64,000 nucleotides of DNA from CBDCME01 sp965218865. GTDB taxonomy: Bacteria > Pseudomonadota > Alphaproteobacteria > JAAXGF01. Position 1 is the first letter of the stretch, and each line of letters starts with the position of its first letter. The notes below the pieces were generated by a model. That model saw nothing but the letters and a program-made list of their open reading frames with translations. It was not told the DNA's origin and did not search any database. Position numbers and translations under genes: made by a program. The stretch spans positions 6,963 to 70,962 of the forward strand of contig CBDCME010000038.1 of the NCBI GenBank assembly GCA_965218865.1, read 5' to 3'. Shown here piece after piece: positions 48,696 through 59,117 of the stretch.

Positions 48696-48769
48696 CGGCA
48701 GTAATGATTTCGACTGGATGTGCCCGAATTGTCTCATCGTTATACTAAATTTGTACTTGGCCGGACCGT

Positions 48770-51557
48770 ATGACGAATTGGTGGTTTCTCCTCGTTTTGG
48801 GCCTAATCGGTTTGATGGGCCTCGCGGCGTGCGAGGACGCCGGAGAGCTTACCGAAGCTGATTATATCGAGCGCGGAACCGCGCTCCGGGATGACGGGGA
48901 CCTTCGCGGCGCACTGATCGAAATGAGGAATGCGCTGAGCGCAAATCCAAAAAGTTCGGATGCGCGATATCATCTGGCCGAAACCCACCTTAAGCTCGGA
49001 AACGGCCCCGCCGCGTACACTCTCATCCGCGATTTGCTCGATCGCAACAACATTGAGGAACGCCTCGTAAGACCCCTTGGCGACTCCTTTCTACTGATGG
49101 GCCAATACGAAATGGTCCTCGATCTGTTCAGGCCCTCGCGAACGGACCCGCCGCAGAGACGGCTCACAAACAATGTATTGCGTGGCAAGGCCTTCATCGG
49201 TCTCGATCAGATATCGCGCGCAAAATACGCCTTTCGAGCCGCCCTAAAGATAGACCCGAATTCGGTGGAATCTCTTGTTGGCCTTGGTCATGTCGTTTTG
49301 CAAGAAGGAGACCATGAACACGCCGAGAGGTTTCTCGCGCGCGCCCGGCAGCTGGCGGCGGACGACCTCGACGTCATGTTGCTTGAAGGCAGCATTGCAT
49401 TCACCCGAAGCGATGGCGCCCGGGCGGAATCCGCGTACCGCGACGCTGTCGCGAAGCGGCCAGACTTGCCGGCTCCCAAGGTTGGGTTGGCCTGGGCTCT
49501 GTTTGCCAACAACAAGAACGATGAGGCGAAAGAACACTTGGAATCCGTTATTACCGACGTTCCTCACTATCCGTCAGCTAACCATTTGCTCGCCAGCATA
49601 GCCTACAGTGAAGGCAATTTCGGGGCGGCGGAGGAATACGCGCAAAACTCCCTGAAATCCCGAGTGAACCATATTCCAAGCCTGTTGATCGACGCGGCGG
49701 CAAAGACCGCCGGCGGAAAACATTGGGCGGCGAGGAATGCCATAGACCATGTCCTCAAGATATCGCCGCGAAACAAAACCGAGCTGAAAATGTTGGCTCA
49801 GACCCAACTTCGTGACGGCGCCATCAACGAGGCAATCTCGACCCTGAGGGACCGCGGTCGAGATTTATCCGGACGACCTCGAACTATTACGTCTCATAAG
49901 CTCGGCTTCATTAAAGAAGGGCGACCTGCTGAAGGGATTGTTTTACCTGATGGACGCGGCCGAGTTCGCCCCGGCCGACCGGACGATCGCATCGCAACTC
50001 AAGATGACGCGGATCGCCATAAATGTCGAGGATCCGGATCTTGGTGCGCTCAAGGACATGATCGAGGCCAACTCCGGTGTCCCGCATGGGGAACTGGTCC
50101 CGATCGTCCAATACTTGGTGACCAGCAGGTTCGACGCCGCTATCCAAGAATCACGGGGTGTTCAGGCACGCTATCCGCAATCCATCATCGGTTTCGTTCT
50201 CGAGGGGGTTGCGTGGTTCTCGAAGGGGAAAATCGGTCCCGGGCGCGAGGCGATCGAGAAAGCTCTGGATATTCGTCCGGGCGATCCCGGCGCTTGCCAC
50301 GTTCTGGCGCACGTCGCGGTTAAGCAGGGACGAATTGACGAAGCGCGGGGGTATTATCGGGATGCCCTGGAGAATAATCCCGACGACCTCGCGACGCTCA
50401 TGCGATTTTACCAGCTTGAATTATCGGCGGGTGACCGCGGCGCGGCAAAGGCGATATTGGAACGAGCGCTGAATTCCCATCCTCACGCGGTCAATCCACG
50501 CATCGAACTGGTGAGAATGTTGCTTGACGACGGTGACACGGAGGCTGGTTTGAGGGTCGCGCAAGAGGGCCTGGAAATTACGCCGGAGTCGGATGCCCTG
50601 CTCGTTGCCGTTGGAAAAGCGCACATGGACGGGCAGCAACCGGCGGAAGCGATGGCAATTTTCCAACAAGTAGCCGTACGACTACCCGGTTCGATCGAAG
50701 GAAATTTCCTACTTGCCCAAGCGGCGATAGCCGCGGGCGATTCCGATATTGCCAAGGGCGCCCTCGACATCGTCCTATCGGAAAAACCAGACCACCAGGC
50801 CGCCATGGTGCTGCGAACCGAAATGGCCTTGAACGAAAATGATCTCGAAACCGCCAGGCCCCTGATCGCCCAACTTGATCGCATTGCACCGGACTCAGAA
50901 TTGGTGGTCAATTTCAGAGGTCGCCTCGCGGCGCCCGAAGATCGGGCCGACGACGCCATCGCCGAATTGGCGCGCCTGGCCGAAATCACCCCCACGACGA
51001 AGGCGATCAACAAGGTAGCCGACGCGCAGCTGCTCGCGGGCCACCCGGAAGATGCCATCGCAACCCTGGAAGCATGGCTCGTGGAACATCCCACCGACGA
51101 GGTTACCCGTTTTCGGCTGGGCGACATTTACATCGCCATGAGTAAGTGGTCCGAGGCAAGAGATCGGTACGCCAAGGTGCTCGAGCGAATTCCGGACAGC
51201 GCCATGACCCAAAATAATTTGGCCTGGGCCTTGGTTCAATTAAACGAGACCGACACGGCGCTCGTTCACGCCCGGCGCGCCAACGAGCTCGTTCCCGAAA
51301 ACGCTGTGATCGTCAATACGCTAGGGTTGGTCTACCTGCGGCGGGGCGAGGCTGGCGAGGCGGTTGCCCATCTTGAGAAGGCTACCCAACTGAACCCGAT
51401 AAATCCCGATTTCCGGTACCACTACGCCCGTGCCCTCGCCGAAGTGCAGCGGCTGGAGGAAGCACGGAATATTCTCGAGGAAGTTATTTCCGACCCAACA
51501 CCGTTCCCCGGACGTCAAGCCGCGAAGGCCCTGTTGGCGACAATCCCCCAGCAATAG
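48770..51557 (+). pseudogene. prsT: PrsT-like PEP-CTERM-system TPR lipoprotein 2, frameshifted
   Basis: ATG 48770 opens a lipoprotein signal (LVLGLIGLMGLAACED), then ADYIERGTALRDDGDLRGAL, IEMRNALSANPKSSDARYHL and AETHLKLGNGPAA, the usual PrsT beginning. Near 49850 one base too many shifts the frame. The continuation AVEIYPDDLELLRLISSASL and many further repeats run to TAG or TAA-type stop at 51557. Full coding length would be about 928 residues, the usual size. It follows the first prsT-like gene in the same direction, so these are tandem diverged paralogues, both disrupted. Confidence 0.78.
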
Positions 51558-51622
51558 GCGTCACGCTTAGAGCGTTCCAAGGCGTTCTTGTTGATCAGTT
51601 CTCCCGCGAAAGCCAGATTCGG

Positions 51623-53083
51623 GGCAATGTCCCGGCTGATGTTGAAAAAGTGAGGTAGGCGTCATTCGCCTGGAACCGTTAGGCTCTGGGTGTTGAATCC
51701 ATCAAGGAGAACGACGCCATGACCAAGACTACACGGAACAGCCGCCTTTCGAAACTGTTGGAGATCCCGCTTCCGCTGTTGCCGCCGGCCTTGCCGGAGG
51801 CTTTTGATGATCTGCGCATGAGCGTGGATCGCTTTTGCCTGTTGGCCGGGGTGGAGACCCTGGGCGAGATGCTGGACGAGGATAGCGAGGTGCTCTGCGG
51901 AGCGCGCCACGCCCGCACGGCCGAGCGGCAGGGCCATCGCTGGGGGACAACCCAGAGCGAGATTGCCTATCACGGGGGCAAGGTGAAGCTGACGCGCCCG
52001 CGGGTGCGCGATCTTGCGGGCAAGGAGATGAGCTTGCCGAGCTGGGAGTTGCTCTCGGACCCGGCGCTTTTGCAGTCCTGGGCGATGAACATCATGCTGC
52101 TTACGGTTTCGACCCGCAAGTACGCGCGCGCCGTGCGCCTGCCCGGCGAGGCCAGCGGCGACTTGCCGGCACGCGCGGGCGATGCGACCTCGAAGTCCGC
52201 GGTCTCGCGGCGCTTCGTGGCCATGACGCGCAAGAAGCTGAAGGCCTTCCTGGCCAGCGACCTTTCGGATCTCGATCTCCTGGTCATCCAGATCGACGGG
52301 CTGCACGTCGGCGATCACGTGTTGCTGGCAGCTATTGGCATCGACGGCGCGGGCGAGAAGCATGTTCTAGGCCTGGCCGAAGGTGCCACGGAGAATGCCG
52401 CCACGGTGCAGGCGCTGCTCGACAACCTGACCGCCCGCGGCCTCGACCCGGAAGTGCCCCGGCTCTTCATCGTCGACGGCGCCAAGGCGCTCTCCAAGGC
52501 GATCAAGCGGACCTTCGGGCCGGTGGCCGCCCTCCAGCGCTGCCAGGTCCACAAGGCCGCAACATCATCGAGCGCCTCGACGAAAGCCTTCATGCCGGCG
52601 TCAAGAAGGCGCTCAGGCAAGCCTGGGACCAAGACGATGCCGAGAAAGCCGAACGCCTCATGAAGAACCTGGCGCGCCGCCTGGAGACCGAGGCCCCCGG
52701 CGTTTCGGCTTCCATCCTGGAGGGCCTGGATGAGATCCTCACCGTGATCCGCTTGGGCCTGCCGCCCAAGCTCAGGCGCTCCTTGGCCTGCACCAACGCC
52801 ATCGAGAATGCCTTGGGAACGGTCAGGATGGTGCAGCACAATGTCAAGCGCTGGCGCAACGCCGAGATGGCCTTGCGATGGACCGCCGCCGGCCTCCTGG
52901 AAGCCCAAAAGACCTCCGTCGCCTCAAGGCCTACCGGCAACTCCCCATCCTCAGAGCTGCCCTCGAGGATCACGTGAAAAAGGCAAAAGCGAAAAGCGCC
53001 ATTGAAACCATCAAAGAGGCCGCCTAGCCTCGAAGCCCAACCATGCCTGCCTCGCCTTTTTCAACAGAGCATGGGACATCGCC
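51623..53083 (+). mobile_element. IS256-family element, copy C (1461 bp)
   Basis: Its ends match the other copies. An exact 8-bp duplication AGATTCGG lies at 51615-51622 and 53084-53091. It is one base shorter than copies A and D because a G is missing in the transposase gene near 52556. It sits 66 bp past the second prsT-like gene. Confidence 0.95.
51719..52977 (+). pseudogene. IS256-family transposase, copy C, frameshifted
   Basis: It is identical to the other copies up to CQVHK, where AAGGGCCGC has become AAGGCCGC (52553-52561). The frame then runs out at 52663, while the rest of the protein (KNLARRLETEAPGVSASILE onward) is open from 52660 in the original frame. The catalytic Glu block is separated from the two Asp blocks, so this copy should be inactive in cis but can be mobilised by the transposase of another copy. 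Confidence 0.9.
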
Positions 53084-53308
53084 AGATTCGGCGACAGTCT
53101 CCCGTGTCTCGTCATTCGGGACAGCGCTGGTGGTCAAGGGTGTCTTGGCGAGGGTCCGGGGGAGCCTGGACCCGCACGGCCCGCAAGTACTCCCGGTATG
53201 ATGGTGGTCATCCGTCAGAGCGGACCGACAGGACACCGTGATAGGTCTCTCGACCGTACCGCGGGGTGCGCATCGTCGGTTGGAACTCGAAGGCGATTCC
53301 GTTGCGGC

Positions 53309-54605
53309 TTATGCCGTTCGAGACTTTCGATTCTTGCGCCGATACAGCGAGAACAACGCGACCAATCCGGTGGCGGTCATGGCGAGCGATGTCGATTCCG
53401 GGATATCCGTCGAGGGATCTCCACCACACTTGGTCAAGCGAACATCGTTCAAATTAATCTTATCGGCAATGAGCTGGGTGCAACCCACGACGTCATTCCA
53501 GACGATCTCGCCACCCACCATGTTGAGGGTCCCAAAAGGCGATCCCGTTTACGATCATATTGTCAATTGAGAAAGTCCCCTGACCGGCTGTAGTGTTGAG
53601 TGAGGCAAAAATGACGTTGCCCAAGCCAATTCCGCCGTCCCCGACGACCATGTTGCAGTGGCTACATAAAAAATTGGCGGTGTCCGGAACTCTGAAGATG
53701 GCGATTGCGTCGGCGGGACCGTCGACAACAAAATTCATGTTTTCCATCAAGAAATCGTGAGGCAGGTCCTTTCCAGTAGCGATGAGGTCGACGATGTTCA
53801 GCCCGGACATGAGTTCGAAGGTAAAGACGTCATCCGAGGCGTCAAGTTTGGCATCGGCTCCGAAATCCAAGGTTTTGTTCGTGGCCGTACCTGGCGCAAA
53901 GTTAGCCGCGTCCAAGCCTGGAATGATGAATTTCGCGCCGGTTGTCGCGTCGAAGAGGTCGACAAGCAAACCGCTGCCGGTCGCTTCGAAATCAAAGTCC
54001 TCCGTAACCCCCGGGAAATTGTTGGCTGCATTGATTTCCGTGGTCCCGACGGCGTCGTTAGCCGTCACCTGCACACTATCTGCGGGAGGACCGTCATCGA
54101 AGGTATTCGGAAATTGGTTTGGGTCGTTAAAGAACGAAGGTGAATTTGTTATTATGCAACCCTTTTTACCGCCAGAATTGAGGTCGGCATTGTCGATTTT
54201 ATCATTGGCACATCGGATGCCGATAGCGGGGTCCGCGTATACCCCGGTATTTGAGAGGTCCACCGTGCCGTCAGGATGAGTGGCGGCCACGTTGCCACTA
54301 AAATCAATCCTTAGGACGATCGGAGCTATGTTGCCCGGAAGCACTGGATGGCCGGACCCCATATCGGGTCCGAGAAATTTGTTCGATTCCGGTGGTATCG
54401 TGTTCTTGAGCGCGCCGATTTCGAAATTCGAAACCTTGACTGGAACGGCAACTTCGCCGGACCCCGTACCGATCAGAAGATAATTGCCGATTTCGCTGAC
54501 ATTAAGGGGGTCAAATTCGTCGGCCATGGCGACCCGTGGAACCAAGGCCACGATCGCGACCGCGGAAAACAGTTTTGCAGCTGAAAAAATCCTACGCATT
54601 TTCAT
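53309..54605 (-). pseudogene. PEP-CTERM protein 2, frameshifted before the sorting signal
   Basis: ATG 54605 gives a signal peptide (LFSAVAIVALVPRVAMA) and a secreted domain of about 350 residues rich in Asp, Asn and Gly, with the Cys pair FLCSHCNMVV. Near 53535 one base too many (TTTTGGG) shifts the frame. The corrected frame reads GTLNMVGGEIVWNDVVGCTQ and IADKINLNDVRLTKCGG, then the tag IPESTSLAMTATGLVALFSL followed by YRRKNRK, stop at 53309. PES replaces PEP but the layout (short motif, helix, basic cluster) is that of PEP-CTERM. Its upstream control region mirrors that of the first PEP-CTERM gene. Function of the secreted domain is unknown. Confidence 0.72.
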
Positions 54606-54692
54606 TCAAACTCTCCGATCCTCGGCGCCGTCATCACTTTGCCGCGCATGTACTCCCCCAACACCTGAATATTGGAGGCTACAACATATTCT

Positions 54693-54708
54693 AGCAAATT
54701 TCATGTCG
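54693..54708 (-). promoter_or_regulatory. Sigma-54-like promoter for PEP-CTERM gene 2
   Basis: On the minus strand CGACATGAAATTTGCT aligns with the promoter of PEP-CTERM gene 1 at 12 of 16 positions. The -12 TTGCT is perfect; the -24 has GA in place of GG. It lies about 90 bp upstream of ATG 54605 and 65 bp below the nearest activator-site candidate. Confidence 0.55.
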
Positions 54709-54772
54709 AATTTAAAAAATGTCGCCTATCCAATGACTTAACCGTTTTGACCCCGCACCGTTGACGACAAAC

Positions 54773-55024
54773 TGTAAAATCCACCGACAGTTCGTCGTCG
54801 GAATCTTGCCCGGAGATACTTGATAAATGATTTATAATCAATGGTTTACCGGCAAACGCCGGGCGCTGGGCGACTGTAATGAAATCCGACACTTTTCCGA
54901 TTTTCACCGCGCATATTCGGCGTCTCGACTCGCAATTAGGGGACTTGCACCGGAAATGTTTGTTTTTTTTCAGGCACTTAAGGAAAATCATTGGTCCTGG
55001 GGGAAACTGTAAAATTTTCCGACA
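54773..55024 (-). promoter_or_regulatory. Three upstream activator-site candidates for PEP-CTERM gene 2
   Basis: TGTAAAATCCACCGACA at 54773-54789, TGTAATGAAATCCGACA at 54875-54891 and TGTAAAATTTTCCGACA at 55008-55024 have the same orientation and similar spacing (102 and 133 bp) as the cluster near the first PEP-CTERM gene. The last is identical to the 45358 site. The sequence between them shows no gene. Confidence 0.75.
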
Positions 55025-55168
55025 CTCGCCAACCGGATGTTCACGATTTGGACCAGGAAGTGGGCGGAAACCCTGCTTGACGTCGTATGAAAACCAGCGC
55101 TCGTTCTTCCCCCGGGGCCACGGCCCGAGTGCATTCAAGCCACACAAGATACGGATCCGTTCCCGCTC

Positions 55169-55310
55169 ACAGTCTGTTCGAAAACTCGCGGCGCCGGCCC
55201 TCTCCCCCTCCCGGCCACCCATATCAGCATACTCTCGTGGGTGGCCGGGAGGGGGAGAGGGCCGGAACAGACACAAAAAATGCGCGGACGCGCATTTTCG
55301 GACAGACTGT
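55169..55310. repeat. Palindromic repeat element, copy 2 (MITE-like)
   Basis: It is bounded by 16-bp inverted ends (ACAGTCTGTTCGAAAA at 55169, complement at 55310). Inside is a perfect 25-bp-arm hairpin (55196-55220 and 55239-55263) around an 18-base loop (55221-55238) and a second small hairpin AAAATGCGC-GGAC-GCGCATTTT near 55275-55297. It starts right at the stop codon of the EF-hand gene and could act as its terminator or mRNA-end structure. It contains no coding sequence, so any mobility must come from elsewhere. Confidence 0.8.
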
Positions 55311-55840
55311 CAGAAATTGTGCATGGAGATGAATTCGGAGACCGAAATCTTGCCATCCCCGTCCCGGTCCCTGGAAAGAAAATGCTTGTCGTGGCTGTTC
55401 ATGAATTCGGCCTTCGACAGCGAGCCGTCCTCGTCATCGTCCATGGCCCCGAAGTGCTTCGCCAGACGGCCCCCCATGTCCTTCCCCTTGGGTCCTGGCG
55501 TTCCCTCGGCCGACTTCGTATTCATCATCGATTGGTCGGGCTCCGCGGCCATGGTTTCCTGCGTCTTGGCCGCCGGATCTCCCCTCATTTTCCGCCTCAT
55601 GTTCAACATCGCCGCGTCGTGTTCTTCGCGACTCACATTTCCATCTCCGTTGCTGTCGGCCGTGGCGAAATGGTCCGCGTGATGTTGGTTGGCCTCATCC
55701 CCGTCGATGAATCCGTCGTGGTTGAAATCGACCGTAGCGAAAATTTTCATCATCTTCACCCGATCGGGCGCCGCCAAAACCGGCAGGCCGACTAACAACG
55801 CTAAAATCAGGATCGACGGCAGAAGCACATTCCTGTTCAT
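55310..55840 (-). CDS. Secreted EF-hand protein
   Basis: ATG 55840 (preceded by GCGAGG) gives a signal peptide (VLLPSILILALLVGLPVLAA). The mature part of about 155 residues holds four EF-hand-like calcium loops: DFNHDGFIDGDE, DSNGDGNVSREE, DDDEDGSLSKAE and DRDGDGKISVSE, in two pairs separated by a Met/Gln/Lys-rich linker. It is predicted to be an exported calcium-binding protein. It is intact and lies divergent from nothing obvious. The palindromic repeat begins at its stop codon. Confidence 0.85.
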   Translation of the reverse strand: MNRNVLLPSILILALLVGLPVLAAPDRVKMMKIFATVDFNHDGFIDGDEANQHHADHFATADSNGDGNVSREEHDAAMLNMRRKMRGDPAAKTQETMAAEPDQSMMNTKSAEGTPGPKGKDMGGRLAKHFGAMDDDEDGSLSKAEFMNSHDKHFLSRDRDGDGKISVSEFISMHNF

Positions 55841-56133
55841 GGAAACCTCGCTTTCCTCCAAGGTGTATTCCGCAATTGCATCCCCATTGCGTTTACCGTG
55901 GCCCGGTGCGCCTGATCGGACCGCCCGGCCAAATTACGCGCCCTGACACCTGGCCGCAACAGGCCGACGTGAAGGTCGGGGGAATTCGGCGGATGATCGC
56001 GGTAGCGTGAATACCATTGGGGTTGAGCACGGAGCACCGTTTCGATACGAGAATCGAACATATGTTCTTGGTGTTGCTCGAATTCGGTATGATTTGCAAA
56101 CCTCATCGTCGACGCTGTCAGGCAAAAATCGGC
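55841..56133. other. Divergent intergenic region
   Basis: It lies between the EF-hand gene (minus) and the ankyrin gene (plus). Short frames here overlap on both strands without family resemblance. It should hold both promoters; I cannot assign -10/-35 elements with confidence. Confidence 0.45.
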
Positions 56134-56619
56134 ATGGTCGACGGCGGCTGGTGGTTCGGCGTCCGATCCCTGATTTGCGCCGCCGTTCTCGCCTGCTGCG
56201 CGCCGCAAGCCCCGGCGCCAACCGAAACGAATCAGGGCGTCCGCGCAACGACGAGCCTGACGGCGCTCCAGCGCGCCGCCAGAAATGGGGATTTCGCGGC
56301 CGTGAAAAATCTCGTCGAGGAGGGAGACGAGGTAGACAGAGCCGACGCGGCGGGCTGGACGGCCTTACACCACACGGTCTTCGAGGGCCACGAGAGGGTG
56401 GCTGCGTTCCTGCTTTCCCGCGGCGCCAAGGTCGAGGTCCCGGACACCGATGGCTGGACTCCCTTGCATACGGCGGCGTTCAACGGTCACGCCGCTATCG
56501 TCGAATTGCTGCTCTCCCACGGCGCCGACATCCAGGCCCGGGACCTCGACGGCGACACCGCGCTGGTGCTGGCACGTTTGCGCGGCCATGGCGCCATTCG
56601 CGAAATGCTCGTCGCCTAG
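56134..56619 (+). CDS. Ankyrin-repeat lipoprotein
   Basis: From ATG 56134 the product (161 residues) has a lipobox in SLICAAVLACCAPQAPAP and then three to four ankyrin repeats: TALQRAARNGDFAAVKNLVE, GWTALHHTVFEGHERVAAFL, GWTPLHTAAFNGHAAIVELL and GDTALVLARLRGHGAIREML. It is predicted to be anchored in the outer or inner membrane facing the periplasm, where ankyrin repeats mediate protein contacts. In-frame starts upstream (56017, 56062) would bury the signal peptide. Intact. Confidence 0.78.
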   Translation: MVDGGWWFGVRSLICAAVLACCAPQAPAPTETNQGVRATTSLTALQRAARNGDFAAVKNLVEEGDEVDRADAAGWTALHHTVFEGHERVAAFLLSRGAKVEVPDTDGWTPLHTAAFNGHAAIVELLLSHGADIQARDLDGDTALVLARLRGHGAIREMLVA

Positions 56620-56673
56620 GGTGCCCGTCACGAGCGGGACCCGGAAAATAGCGCGAAAACGGCCACCCCCGGG

Positions 56674-56997
56674 TTGGAGCCGTTGCGGCGGCCGGCCAAC
56701 CTCGAACGGCTTTCGATCATCAGGGGATACCAACCCGGGAAAACCTCAATGGAGGCCTTCTACAGCGATGGTAGGTCCGTCCTCGATCCCTTTACCGGAC
56801 TGATCGGAATCGTCGGAATCCAGCAAACCAGAAACACGACTCGGTACGTTCTCGGCATCGAGACGGAAAAAACCCGAGACGAGAAGAGACCATCGGCCGC
56901 CGACAAGAAAAAGCGCGGCGAAATCTTCGACCGGATCCGCGGCGGAGCCGGCGAAGGGAGGACGCGGGCAATGTCCCGGCTGATGTTGAAAAAGTGA
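56674..56997 (+). pseudogene. Hypothetical protein truncated by IS256-family copy D
   Basis: A frame beginning near 56674 (possibly earlier) contains YSDGRSVLDPFTGLIGIVGI, QQTRNTTRYVLGIE and a Lys/Asp-rich tail, then enters the IS at 56967 and ends with the IS-encoded MSRLMLKK. Removing the IS with the imperfect duplication GGACGCG leaves a frame that would run on for about 30 codons past 58436. I do not recognise the family. Gene status itself is uncertain. Confidence 0.4.
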
Positions 56998-58428
56998 GGT
57001 AGGCGTCATTCGCCTGGAACCGTTAGGCTCTGGGTGTTGAATCCATCAAGGAGAACGACGCCATGACCAAGACTACACGGAACAGCCGCCTTTCGAAACT
57101 GTTGGAGATCCCGCTTCCGCTGTTGCCGCCGGCCTTGCCGGAGGCTTTTGATGATCTGCGCATGAGCGTGGATCGCTTTTGCCTGTTGGCCGGGGTGGAG
57201 ACCCTGGGCGAGATGCTGGACGAGGATAGCGAGGTGCTCTGCGGAGCGCGCCACGCCCGCACGGCCGAGCGGCAGGGCCATCGCTGGGGGACAACCCAGA
57301 GCGAGATTGCCTATCACGGGGGCAAGGTGAAGCTGACGCGCCCGCGGGTGCGCGATCTTGCGGGCAAGGAGATGAGCTTGCCGAGCTGGGAGTTGCTCTC
57401 GGACCCGGCGCTTTTGCAGTCCTGGGCGATGAACATCATGCTGCTTACGGTTTCGACCCGCAAGTACGCGCGCGCCGTGCGCCTGCCCGGCGAGGCCAGC
57501 GGCGACTTGCCGGCACGCGCGGGCGATGCGACCTCGAAGTCCGCGGTCTCGCGGCGCTTCGTGGCCATGACGCGCAAGAAGCTGAAGGCCTTCCTGGCCA
57601 GCGACCTTTCGGATCTCGATCTCCTGGTCATCCAGATCGACGGGCTGCACGTCGGCGATCACGTGTTGCTGGCAGCTATTGGCATCGACGGCGCGGGCGA
57701 GAAGCATGTTCTAGGCCTGGCCGAAGGTGCCACGGAGAATGCCGCCACGGTGCAGGCGCTGCTCGACAACCTGACCGCCCGCGGCCTCGACCCGGAAGTG
57801 CCCCGGCTCTTCATCGTCGACGGCGCCAAGGCGCTCTCCAAGGCGATCAAGCGGACCTTCGGGCCGGTGGCCGCCCTCCAGCGCTGCCAGGTCCACAAGG
57901 GCCGCAACATCATCGAGCGCCTCGACGAAAGCCTTCATGCCGGCGTCAAGAAGGCGCTCAGGCAAGCCTGGGACCAAGACGATGCCGAGAAAGCCGAACG
58001 CCTCATGAAGAACCTGGCGCGCCGCCTGGAGACCGAGGCCCCCGGCGTTTCGGCTTCCATCCTGGAGGGCCTGGATGAGATCCTCACCGTGATCCGCTTG
58101 GGCCTGCCGCCCAAGCTCAGGCGCTCCTTGGCCTGCACCAACGCCATCGAGAATGCCTTGGGAACGGTCAGGATGGTGCAGCACAATGTCAAGCGCTGGC
58201 GCAACGCCGAGATGGCCTTGCGATGGACCGCCGCCGGCCTCCTGGAAGCCCAAAAGACCTCCGTCGCCTCAAGGCCTACCGGCAACTCCCCATCCTCAGA
58301 GCTGCCCTCGAGGATCACGTGAAAAAGGCAAAAGCGAAAAGCGCCATTGAAACCATCAAAGAGGCCGCCTAGCCTCGAAGCCCAACCATGCCTGCCTCGC
58401 CTTTTTCAACAGAGCATGGGACATCGCC
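56967..58428 (+). mobile_element. IS256-family element, copy D (1462 bp)
   Basis: It has the same ends as copy A. Flanks are GAGGACGCG on the left and ATGGACGCG on the right, so a duplication of GGACGCG is visible but offset by two changed bases. The element is otherwise full length. Confidence 0.93.
57063..58322 (+). CDS. IS256-family transposase, copy D
   Basis: The 419-residue frame is identical to copies A and B, with both catalytic Asp blocks and the ACTNAIENALG block. The -1 frame tail ends at TAG 58370-58372. With copies A and B this is a possible source of transposase for the frameshifted copy C. Confidence 0.9.
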   Translation: MTKTTRNSRLSKLLEIPLPLLPPALPEAFDDLRMSVDRFCLLAGVETLGEMLDEDSEVLCGARHARTAERQGHRWGTTQSEIAYHGGKVKLTRPRVRDLAGKEMSLPSWELLSDPALLQSWAMNIMLLTVSTRKYARAVRLPGEASGDLPARAGDATSKSAVSRRFVAMTRKKLKAFLASDLSDLDLLVIQIDGLHVGDHVLLAAIGIDGAGEKHVLGLAEGATENAATVQALLDNLTARGLDPEVPRLFIVDGAKALSKAIKRTFGPVAALQRCQVHKGRNIIERLDESLHAGVKKALRQAWDQDDAEKAERLMKNLARRLETEAPGVSASILEGLDEILTVIRLGLPPKLRRSLACTNAIENALGTVRMVQHNVKRWRNAEMALRWTAAGLLEAQKTSVASRPTGNSPSSELPSRIT

Positions 58429-58550
58429 ATGGACGCGTTACCGGATCCATAGTTCGACCGCGATTATCGTCTGCGTCCTGACTTTCAGGGAAGCCATACT
58501 CTTTTCCGTGGATTGCCCCGATCGATAGGCGAGTTATCGGACAGCCTCGT

Positions 58551-59117
58551 TTAGCGTTTCCTGCGAAGCAGGACATACAGCGCCCCGCTTCCTCCGTGCC
58601 GCGGCTGGGCCGGTATAACGGCCAGGACACGATCGCGCAACGGCGCCTGGTCGAGCCATCGCGGAACCATTTGCCGCAGTACCCCACCCTCGGCCCGGCC
58701 AAGTCCCTTGCCCGTGATCACCAAAAGGCAACGCTTCGAGGCCTCGTGTGTGGACATCACAAACGCGCTCAGCGCCGCGTGGGCTTCCTGCTGGGTCACA
58801 CCGTGCAAATCGATTCTCGCCTCGATCGGGTATTGCCCGCGCCGCAATCGCTGGGCGCTGCGCTTATCCAGTCCAGGCGCGGCGCCCGATCGGCGTGGCG
58901 GGGGGACCGAGATCGGCTCGCGCCGTAACCGCGCCTCCGCCGTCGAACCGCCGGTTTCGGCGGCCGGTGCGGGGGGTGCGGTGGATTGTGGCCCGGCGCC
59001 GCGCCCGGCCAGCGGTCGTACGTCGCGCACGACCTCGCGCCAGAGGCTGAGTTCGTCGTTGCCGATGCCCTCCCCGTGTCTTCCGGGCCGCGCGACAGGG
59101 GGTTTACGGGCGGCCAT
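58551..59117 (-). CDS. Smr-domain protein
   Basis: The 188-residue product has a Pro/Ala-rich N-terminus and a C-terminal Smr domain: ARIDLHGVTQQEAHAALSAF, LVITGKGLGRAEGGVLRQMV, and HGGSGALYVLLRRKR. LDLHG and TGxG are the Smr signature, found in nucleases and RNA-processing factors. In Alphaproteobacteria this gene commonly follows mltA; here lutABC lies between. It overlaps lutC by 14 bp. Confidence 0.88.
   Translation of the reverse strand: MAARKPPVARPGRHGEGIGNDELSLWREVVRDVRPLAGRGAGPQSTAPPAPAAETGGSTAEARLRREPISVPPPRRSGAAPGLDKRSAQRLRRGQYPIEARIDLHGVTQQEAHAALSAFVMSTHEASKRCLLVITGKGLGRAEGGVLRQMVPRWLDQAPLRDRVLAVIPAQPRHGGSGALYVLLRRKR

Noticed and set aside
56967..58436. A perfect target duplication at IS256 copy D
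   Set aside because: GGACGCG is shared, but on the right it is separated from the element by two extra bases (AT), so I describe it only as imperfect.
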